5,766 bases of DNA from a bacterium MnTg04 (GTDB lineage: Bacteria; Pseudomonadota; Gammaproteobacteria; Steroidobacterales; MnTg04), in assembly GCA_008975185.1 (NCBI GenBank), contig BFAU01000098.1:1-5766 (forward strand), read 5' to 3'. Each line of letters opens with the position of its first letter. Position 1 is the stretch's first letter. The notes below the pieces were generated by a model. It ran no database searches, had not been told where the DNA came from, and worked only from the letters and a program-made list of their open reading frames with translations. Shown piece by piece: positions 1-4,145 of this stretch. The translations under genes were made by a program, and so were the position numbers.

Positions 1-217
1 CACTGGCAAACGACCGATCACCGGGAACAATGTTTCCCATGCCAAAAACCGCAACAAGCGCCGGTTTTTGCCGAATTTGCACAAGCACCGCTTCTGGCTG
101 GAAAGCGAGAAACGCTTTGTGCGGCTGAAAGTGTCGGCCAAGGGGATGCGAATCATCGATAAATTCGGCATCGAAAAGGTTATCGGCGATCTGCGTGCAC
201 GCGGTGAGAAAGTCTGA
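1..217 (+). CDS. rpmB: 50S ribosomal protein L28, 3' part (5' end outside window)
   Basis: This is a structural protein of the large ribosomal subunit. The reading frame enters at base 2 and gives 71 residues before the TGA at 215-217. They start TGKRPITGNN and include the L28 signatures RRFLPNLHKHRFW and RLKVSAKGMR, ending in RARGEKV. E. coli L28 has 78 residues, so only about seven N-terminal residues should be missing, lying just left of the window. The visible part has no cysteine, so this is the zinc-independent form. The stop is followed 45 bases later by the L33 start, the usual rpmB-rpmG operon arrangement. Identification is firm. Confidence 0.97.
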   Translation, partial: TGKRPITGNNVSHAKNRNKRRFLPNLHKHRFWLESEKRFVRLKVSAKGMRIIDKFGIEKVIGDLRARGEKV

Positions 218-231
218 GCCCGGCCCGGCTC
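216..231 (+). other. Small inverted repeat at the rpmB stop codon
   Basis: GAGCC at 216-220 pairs with GGCTC at 227-231 across a 6-base GC-rich loop, overlapping the rpmB stop. There is no T-tract, so it is not a terminator. It could be a 3' stability or processing hairpin between the two cistrons, or simply chance in GC-rich sequence. Confidence 0.3.
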
Positions 232-250
232 GTTGCAGTCGCCAGCGGAT

Positions 251-254
251 GAGG
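251..254 (+). promoter_or_regulatory. Ribosome binding site of rpmG
   Basis: GAGG lies 8 bases before the ATG at 263. It selects this start over an in-frame ATG-like alternative at 233, which would add ten residues not found in L33 proteins. Confidence 0.75.
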
Positions 255-262
255 AATTAATC

Positions 263-418
263 ATGAGAGACAAAATCAGGCTGGTGTCGTCCGCTGGAAC
301 CGGACATTTCTACACCACGACCAAGAACAAGCGCCTGCACCCGGAAAAGGTCGAGATCAAGAAATACGACCCCACGATCCGCAAGCACGTGATCTACAAG
401 GAAGCCAAGATCAAATAA
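263..418 (+). CDS. rpmG: 50S ribosomal protein L33, zinc-free form
   Basis: This is a small structural protein of the large ribosomal subunit near the E site. It has 51 residues, from MRDKIRLVSSAGTGHFYTTT to VIYKEAKIK. The stretch VSSAGTGHFYTTTKNKR and the end HVIYKEAKIK are the near-invariant signatures of proteobacterial L33. There is no CxxC pair, so this is the cysteine-free paralogue type, as is L28 next to it. Starting at the ATG at 263 gives the 51-residue length common in pseudomonads and relatives (E. coli has 55). It is the second gene of the rpmB-rpmG operon and is followed within 40 bases by a strong terminator, which closes the operon. Confidence 0.97.
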   Translation: MRDKIRLVSSAGTGHFYTTTKNKRLHPEKVEIKKYDPTIRKHVIYKEAKIK

Positions 419-442
419 GTATTGATTAGGAAGAGCGGATAC

Positions 443-474
443 AAAAAAGAACCCGCCTGTTGGCGGGTTTTTTT
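443..474 (+). terminator. Bidirectional intrinsic terminator between rpmG and the desaturase gene
   Basis: A perfect 7-bp GC-rich stem, ACCCGCC at 451-457 with GGCGGGT at 462-468, has a TGTT loop and is followed by seven T residues (468-474). On the opposite strand the same stem is followed by a T-rich run, from the A-tract at 443-450. It can therefore stop transcription from rpmB-rpmG and also from the desaturase gene, whose stop codon is at 495. Confidence 0.93.
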
Positions 475-494
475 GTAATTCGAGGGCTTTTTTG

Positions 495-1682
495 TCAGAT
501 CGCCAGGGCTGGTTGGAGGCGATAGCTTTTCAGTACTTCGGCGAATTCCTGCAACGCACGGATGCCGCTGGCTTCCGCTTCCGCGATCCAGTCGTGCAAC
601 TGGGTGAGCAGTTTCTCGTTGCTGACATCGGTCGCGCCGGTCCAAAGATCACGCAGCCGTTCGCGAAACTCAACGACGGTTTTCAGTGCGTGATTGTTTT
701 CCAGGATCTCATGCAGGCGGGCGTGGGCTTTCTCATCCAGCAACGTCGGTCGCCGAATCAGTAATTTGCGCGCCCGCCGCAACAAACCGTCGCCCGCGTC
801 CGCGCCGCGTAACTCCTTGTGGAATACCGGCAGCGTCACTGTTTTCGTGTAATTTCGCAGCACATGCATGCGGTTGACGATAATCGCGCGCAGGGCGTCA
901 AGATCAGCCACAGGCTCGTCCGCGAACATCGGCGCCGGCGCTACGCGGCGGACCTTGGCCAGACCCAGGAATTTCATGATACTGATGAACCCCCAGCCGA
1001 TATCGAATTCCCATGGACGGACCGAAAATTTCGCCGAACTCGGGAAAGCGTGGTGATTGTTGTGCAACTCTTCGCCGCCAACGAAGATCGCGAGCGGAGT
1101 GATGTTGGTCGAAGCGTCATCGCATTCGAAATTGCGATAGCCATAGTAGTGACCGATGCCATTAATGACGCCGGCGGCAAACAGCGGCATGGAAATCATC
1201 TGGAAGGCGATAATGATGATGCCCGGAACACCGAACAACAACAGGTCCAGCAGCACCATGATAATTATCCCGCCATAGGGCACGCGTTCGTAAACATTGC
1301 GCTCGACCCAGTCGTCGGGGCAACCGCGGCCGTATTTCTCCAGCGTTTCCGGGTTACTGGCCTGCACCTTGTATAACTCGGCGCCTTCCAGCAGGACTTT
1401 TTTCAGGCCAACCATCTGCGGGCTGTGCGGGTCTTCCTCGGTCTCGCAACGTGCGTGGTGTTTGCGATGAACGGCGACCCACTGGCGAGTCAGCATGCCC
1501 GATGTCATCCAGATCCAAAGGCGGAAAAACTGGCGCAACCACGGATGCAGGTCCAGCGCGCGGTGCGTCGCGTCCCGGTGCAGATAAACCGTAACCGCGA
1601 AAATGCTGACTTGAAACATGATCAACGCGGCTATCACATAGCCCCAGAAATCGAGATTGAGAATGCCGTATAGATATTCCAT
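495..1682 (-). CDS. desA: Membrane fatty-acyl delta-9 desaturase (DesA-like) with a transposase-like C-terminal domain
   Basis: This is a probable di-iron, membrane-bound desaturase that puts a double bond into saturated acyl chains of phospholipids or acyl-CoA, tuning membrane fluidity under aerobic conditions. The protein has 395 residues. Hydrophobic segments lie at about 10-34, 52-66, 138-160 and 160-180. The three histidine boxes are present: HRDATH (35-40), HRKHH (72-76) and HNNHH (207-211). A fourth motif, NGIGHYYGYRNF (about 174-185), matches the extra metal-ligand region of stearoyl-CoA-type enzymes. Length and overall motif pattern fit Pseudomonas DesA (about 394 residues, from memory). 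Residues 300-390 form a soluble helical tail unlike ordinary desaturases (see findings). The start is the ATG at 1682, preceded by AGGA; a TTG at 1706 would add eight residues. The gene stands alone, convergent to rpmG and divergent from mutM. The exact acyl substrate and position are inferred. Confidence 0.9.
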   Translation of the reverse strand: MEYLYGILNLDFWGYVIAALIMFQVSIFAVTVYLHRDATHRALDLHPWLRQFFRLWIWMTSGMLTRQWVAVHRKHHARCETEEDPHSPQMVGLKKVLLEGAELYKVQASNPETLEKYGRGCPDDWVERNVYERVPYGGIIIMVLLDLLLFGVPGIIIIAFQMISMPLFAAGVINGIGHYYGYRNFECDDASTNITPLAIFVGGEELHNNHHAFPSSAKFSVRPWEFDIGWGFISIMKFLGLAKVRRVAPAPMFADEPVADLDALRAIIVNRMHVLRNYTKTVTLPVFHKELRGADAGDGLLRRARKLLIRRPTLLDEKAHARLHEILENNHALKTVVEFRERLRDLWTGATDVSNEKLLTQLHDWIAEAEASGIRALQEFAEVLKSYRLQPALAI

Positions 1683-1692
1683 CAAATCGTTG

Positions 1693-1696
1693 TCCT
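1693..1696 (-). promoter_or_regulatory. Ribosome binding site of the desaturase gene
   Basis: AGGA on the minus strand lies 10 bases upstream of the ATG at 1682. It supports that start over the in-frame TTG at 1706, since it would fall inside the coding region of the longer version. Confidence 0.55.
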
Positions 1697-1714
1697 GTCG
1701 GCGCAAACGCGCGC

Positions 1715-1743
1715 ACTATAGCTTATGACACCTCCTGGTTAAA
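1715..1743 (-). promoter_or_regulatory. Possible sigma-70 promoter of the desaturase gene
   Basis: Read on the minus strand, TATAGT (1715-1720, five of six bases to the -10 consensus) lies 17 bases after TTTAAC (1738-1743, a weak -35 box). Transcription would start near 1708 and leave a leader of about 25 bases that contains the AGGA site. The call is by consensus only. A strong Shine-Dalgarno-like AGGAGGTG lies in the spacer and is unexplained. Confidence 0.35.
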
Positions 1744-1760
1744 GGAATCACATCATACTA

Positions 1761-1779
1761 TTGCGGCACAGCATCGCAA
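1761..1779. promoter_or_regulatory. Inverted repeat in the desaturase-mutM intergenic region, possible operator
   Basis: TTGCG at 1761-1765 and CGCAA at 1775-1779 form a perfect 5-bp dyad with a 9-base centre. With one bulged base it extends to TATTGCG on the left and CGCAAATA on the right. The size and position between divergent genes would fit a regulator site, but 5-bp half-sites also occur by chance. No regulator family is assigned. Confidence 0.25.
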
Positions 1780-1814
1780 ATACCAGCATGGCGGCGTCAA
1801 ACAAATGATTTAAA

Positions 1815-1818
1815 AGGA
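1815..1818 (+). promoter_or_regulatory. Ribosome binding site of mutM
   Basis: AGGA within TAAAAGGA lies 5 bases before the ATG at 1824. It fixes a start whose product begins MPELPEVE, the required N-terminus of the enzyme. No convincing promoter was found between 1740 and 1814. Confidence 0.7.
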
Positions 1819-1823
1819 TTTTT

Positions 1824-2639
1824 ATGCCGGAACTACCCGAGGTAGAGACCGCTCGGCGGGGCATAGAGCCACACCTGCGTGGCCAGCGCATCGTCCGCGT
1901 AGACCTGCGCCAGACCCGCCTCCGCTTCCCGGTAACCCGTGGGCTCGTGGATTCGCTGACCGGCGCCACGATCATCGAAGTCGGTCGCCGCGGCAAATAT
2001 CTGCTGGTCCGGACCGATCGCGGCACCCTGCTTATCCACCTGGGCATGTCCGGCAGCCTGCGAATCCTGACCGGGTCCGAGGCGGCGGGTTGCCATGATC
2101 ATTGGGATATCTGGCTGGAAAATGGCCACGGGCTGCGCTTCACCGACCCGCGTCGTTTCGGCAGCCTGCTCTGGACCACTTCGGACCCACTGAAACACCG
2201 TTTGCTAAAACACCTGGGCCCCGAACCGTTGACCGAGGATTTTAACGGCGCTTACCTGTATGCGCTTGCGCACCGCCGCAAGACTCCGATCAAACCACTG
2301 ATCATGGATGGGCGGGTGGTGGTCGGTATCGGCAATATTTATGCCAGCGAAGCGCTTTTCGCAGCCGGGATCCGGCCTACCCGGCAGTCGGGTCGCATCA
2401 GCCTCGAGCGTATGGAATTGCTGGTTGGCGAGGTCAAGGAGGTGCTGTGCAGGGCGATCAGGGCCGGTGGCACCACACTGCGCGATTTCACGGACAGCGA
2501 GGGATCGCCGGGGTATTTTGCGCAGGAATTATCCGTTTACGACCGGGCGGGCCAGCCTTGTCCGCGGTGCTCCGCACCGGTTCGCAAGAAGGTTCTTGGC
2601 CAGAGGGCATCCTATTACTGCGTGGATTGCCAACGCTAG
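1824..2639 (+). CDS. mutM: Formamidopyrimidine-DNA glycosylase (bifunctional glycosylase/AP lyase)
   Basis: The enzyme removes oxidised purines such as 8-oxoguanine and formamidopyrimidines from DNA and nicks the abasic site by beta,delta-elimination, the first step of base excision repair. It has 271 residues against 269 in E. coli. All key residues are visible. Pro2 is the Schiff-base nucleophile and Glu3 the acid, in MPELPEVET. Lys58 lies in GRRGKYLL, Met75 in HLGMSG, and Arg111-Phe112 in DPRRFG. Asn171 lies in VGIGNIYASE. The C-terminal zinc finger has CPRC (246-249) and CVDC (266-269), 16 residues apart as in E. coli, with Arg261 in its hairpin. The protein therefore looks intact and active. 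In enterobacteria mutM follows rpmG directly; here a desaturase gene on the other strand lies between them, so mutM probably has its own promoter. The stop is 2 bases from that of the convergent ferredoxin gene. Confidence 0.98.
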   Translation: MPELPEVETARRGIEPHLRGQRIVRVDLRQTRLRFPVTRGLVDSLTGATIIEVGRRGKYLLVRTDRGTLLIHLGMSGSLRILTGSEAAGCHDHWDIWLENGHGLRFTDPRRFGSLLWTTSDPLKHRLLKHLGPEPLTEDFNGAYLYALAHRRKTPIKPLIMDGRVVVGIGNIYASEALFAAGIRPTRQSGRISLERMELLVGEVKEVLCRAIRAGGTTLRDFTDSEGSPGYFAQELSVYDRAGQPCPRCSAPVRKKVLGQRASYYCVDCQR

Positions 2640-2651
2640 GGCTATGGCAAT
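2626..2651. other. Inverted repeat spanning the stop codons of mutM and fdx
   Basis: ATTGCCA at 2626-2632 and TGGCAAT at 2645-2651 are perfect 7-bp arms. An inner GC/GC pairing (2635-2636 with 2641-2642) and a four-base loop complete the hairpin. Both TAG stops, 2637-2639 for mutM and 2642-2644 for fdx on the minus strand, lie in the loop region. No T-tract follows on either strand, so it is not a classical intrinsic terminator. It may protect or shape the 3' ends of both transcripts. Confidence 0.45.
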
Positions 2652-2905
2652 GCTGCGGGTTCCGCCATCAGCTTGCGATATTTTTCCAGCAGCTGTTCGC
2701 GGTCTTCCTGGTGGTCCGGATCCAGCGGTATGCAATCCACCGGACACACTTCGACACACTGAGGCTCGTCAAAATGACCGACGCACTCGGTGCATCGCGC
2801 CGGGTCGATGTGATAGATCTCCGGCCCCATATAGATCGCCTCGTTTGGGCATTCCGGCTCGCAAACATCGCAGTTGATGCACTCGTGAGTAATTTTCAGC
2901 GACAT
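2642..2905 (-). CDS. fdx: 2[4Fe-4S] ferredoxin, Allochromatium vinosum / YfhL type
   Basis: This is a small cytoplasmic low-potential electron carrier. The 87 residues contain nine cysteines: 9, 12, 15 and 19 in CINCDVCEPEC, then 38, 41, 50 and 54 in CTECVGHFDEPQCVEVC, and an extra Cys58 in PVDC. The eight-residue spacing between Cys41 and Cys50 and a C-terminal helical extension (about 63-82) mark the Alvin-type subfamily rather than short clostridial ferredoxins. Cys58 is also found in the A. vinosum protein. The gene starts 11 bases after the coaD stop without a strong ribosome binding site, so translation may be coupled to coaD. The coaD-ferredoxin pairing is shared with pseudomonads (Fdx1, from memory). 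The physiological redox partner is not evident from the sequence. Confidence 0.95.
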   Translation of the reverse strand: MSLKITHECINCDVCEPECPNEAIYMGPEIYHIDPARCTECVGHFDEPQCVEVCPVDCIPLDPDHQEDREQLLEKYRKLMAEPAALP

Positions 2906-2916
2906 GATAAGGGTAC

Positions 2917-3393
2917 TCAGGGCTTCTTCAGGTCCGACAGCGCCTGGCTGACCGCGGCCGGAACAAATTCGGATACGTTGCCGCCGAGCTGCGCGATCTC
3001 CCGGACCAGGCTGGAAGATACGAAAGTATATTGCTCGGTCGGGGTCAGGAAAACCGTTTCGACATCCTCGGCCAGCCGGCGGTTCATGCTGGCAAGCTGA
3101 AACTCGAATTCAAAATCGGAGACTGCGCGTAAGCCGCGGATAATCACGCCCAGGTCGTGTTGCCGTGCGAACTCGACAGTCAACCCCTGGTAGGCAATCA
3201 CTTCGACATTATCGAGATCGGCCAGCGCTTCACCGGCCAGCGCGACCCTTTGTTCGATATCGAACAAGGTATCCTTGCCGGGGCTGGCCGCCACGGCGAC
3301 GACGATCCGGTCATACAGGCGCGCGGCCCTTCGTACCAGGTCGCAGTGGCCGTTGGTGAAGGGATCGAAGGTCCCCGGATACATCGCGTTCAT
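2917..3393 (-). CDS. coaD: Phosphopantetheine adenylyltransferase
   Basis: The enzyme transfers the AMP moiety of ATP to 4'-phosphopantetheine to form dephospho-CoA, the penultimate step of coenzyme A synthesis. It has 158 residues against 159 in E. coli. The nucleotidyltransferase signature is YPGTFDPFTNGH (5-16), with the T/HxGH motif at 13-16. IRGLRAVSDFEFE (85-97) binds phosphopantetheine and ATP. FVSSSLVRE (124-132) is the second conserved nucleotide-binding motif (ISSSxVRE). The start is the ATG at 3393, giving MNAMYPGTFDP, with GAAGG just upstream. The frame stays open further upstream, but an extension would run back into rsmD and is not found in the family. The gene is the middle member of rsmD-coaD-fdx, 10 bases after the rsmD stop, with its ribosome binding site overlapping that stop. 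Confidence 0.97.
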   Translation of the reverse strand: MNAMYPGTFDPFTNGHCDLVRRAARLYDRIVVAVAASPGKDTLFDIEQRVALAGEALADLDNVEVIAYQGLTVEFARQHDLGVIIRGLRAVSDFEFEFQLASMNRRLAEDVETVFLTPTEQYTFVSSSLVREIAQLGGNVSEFVPAAVSQALSDLKKP

Positions 3394-3400
3394 ATGTCTG

Positions 3401-3405
3401 CCTTC
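3401..3405 (-). promoter_or_regulatory. Ribosome binding site of coaD
   Basis: GAAGG on the minus strand lies 7 bases before the ATG at 3393 and overlaps the rsmD stop codon (3404-3406). It fixes the coaD start and points to translational coupling with rsmD. Confidence 0.65.
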
Positions 3406-3985
3406 AGTCCGGCGGTGGTTGCCGCCGAAACAGATAATAACCGACCTGGCCGGCCTTGCTCTCCCGCCAAAGCATCCACCCAGGTGGAATACCCGATAGC
3501 AGTTCGCGAGCCGGGTTTTCAGCATAGACAAAGGCATCTTTGCCGAGCCAGCCATTGGCTTCAAGTTCCTGCATCGCTGGGGCCAGCAACGTACTTTGGT
3601 AGGGCGGGTCTAGAAAAACGATATCGAACTTTCGAACCGGCCCTTGCAGGTATGCCAGCGCGTCACCGCAGACAACCTCCGCTTCGGCCCCGAGTACATC
3701 GAGCTGATCCCGGAGGTGGGATGATGCCCTGCGGTTTTTTTCCACAAAAACCACTTTCGCAGCGCCTCGCGACAAAGCCTCGATGCCAAGCGCGCCGCTG
3801 CCGGCGAACAAATCCAGGCAGACGGCGTTTCTGACCGTTTTCGCGAGCCAGTTGAACAAGGTCTCACGGACCCGGTCCGGTGTCGGCCTCACGCTTGCAG
3901 CATCGGCGATGGCCATTTTTCTGCCGCGCCAGCGACCGCCGATGATGCGATATTTGCCCGGGAGTCTTGAGTTGCTATGATGCAC
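3404..3985 (-). CDS. rsmD: 16S rRNA (guanine(966)-N2)-methyltransferase
   Basis: The enzyme uses S-adenosylmethionine to methylate N2 of G966 in 16S rRNA during 30S subunit assembly. Numbered from the chosen start, the 193-residue protein has the family N-terminus YRIIGGRWRGRK (12-23) and RPTPDRVRETLFNWL (33-47). The SAM-binding motif is LDLFAGSGALGIEALSRGA (57-75), with acidic VEKN (81-84) after it. The catalytic DPPY is at 126-129. The C-terminal AGQVGYYLFRR matches E. coli. No ATG lies close upstream of the conserved region. I chose the GTG at 3985, which gives a length near the 198 residues of E. coli; GAGGG lies about 11 bases ahead. Another GTG at 4042 would add 19 poorly conserved residues. 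It is the first gene of rsmD-coaD-fdx and is divergent from the lipase gene. Confidence 0.94.
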   Translation of the reverse strand: MHHSNSRLPGKYRIIGGRWRGRKMAIADAASVRPTPDRVRETLFNWLAKTVRNAVCLDLFAGSGALGIEALSRGAAKVVFVEKNRRASSHLRDQLDVLGAEAEVVCGDALAYLQGPVRKFDIVFLDPPYQSTLLAPAMQELEANGWLGKDAFVYAENPARELLSGIPPGWMLWRESKAGQVGYYLFRRQPPPD

Positions 3986-4145
3986 TGCAATATCCGCCCT
4001 CGATTCCGACTGCCAGCCACCGCCTGCAGCCGGGTTCAGCACCTGCTGTTCCTTGCGTTTTACAAGATAACAAGCGTAATCTTAGCAGCACAAATAAGCC
4101 CGCCAGGGTTAATTAAAACAATAGCTATACCTCAGGAGCTCAGGC
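3986..4145. other. Divergent intergenic region between rsmD and the lipase gene
   Basis: These 160 bases must hold promoters for rsmD (leftward) and the lipase gene (rightward). The part nearer rsmD is GC-rich. The part from about 4055 to 4130 is AT-rich and includes the 8-base palindrome TTAATTAA at 4109-4116. A weak rightward candidate is TTGCGT (4053-4058), 18 bases, then TAATCT (4077-4082), with only three of six consensus bases in each box. I see no convincing promoter, terminator or RNA. Confidence 0.4.
4134..4138 (+). promoter_or_regulatory. Ribosome binding site of the lipase gene
   Basis: AGGAG is 7 bases before the ATG at 4146, an optimal spacing. It lies in a tandem repeat in which CTCAGG occurs at 4131-4136 and again at 4139-4144. 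Confidence 0.8.

Noticed and set aside
233..262. Ten-residue N-terminal extension of L33
   Set aside because: The start codon is not ATG, there is no ribosome binding site before it, and L33 proteins begin at or near MRDKI; GAGG precedes the ATG at 263.
495..783. A transposase remnant or IS insertion at the 3' end of the desaturase gene
   Set aside because: The tail is in frame and continuous with the desaturase, no terminal repeats or target duplications are visible, and the length matches related DesA proteins, so a recent insertion is unlikely.
819..1376. Plus-strand open frame of 185 codons
   Set aside because: It lies antisense to the desaturase, which has all its motifs intact; the composition is that of an antisense shadow with no recognisable domain.
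2447..3100. Plus-strand open frame of 217 codons across mutM, fdx and coaD
   Set aside because: It overlaps three well-identified genes and shows no family signature; high GC keeps the frame open.
3394..3564. Long N-terminal extension of CoaD
   Set aside because: It would overlap rsmD by over 150 bases and CoaD proteins start directly before YPGTFDP.
4109..4116. TTAATTAA palindrome as an operator
   Set aside because: An 8-base AT palindrome in AT-rich promoter DNA is easily due to chance, and no regulator motif matches it.
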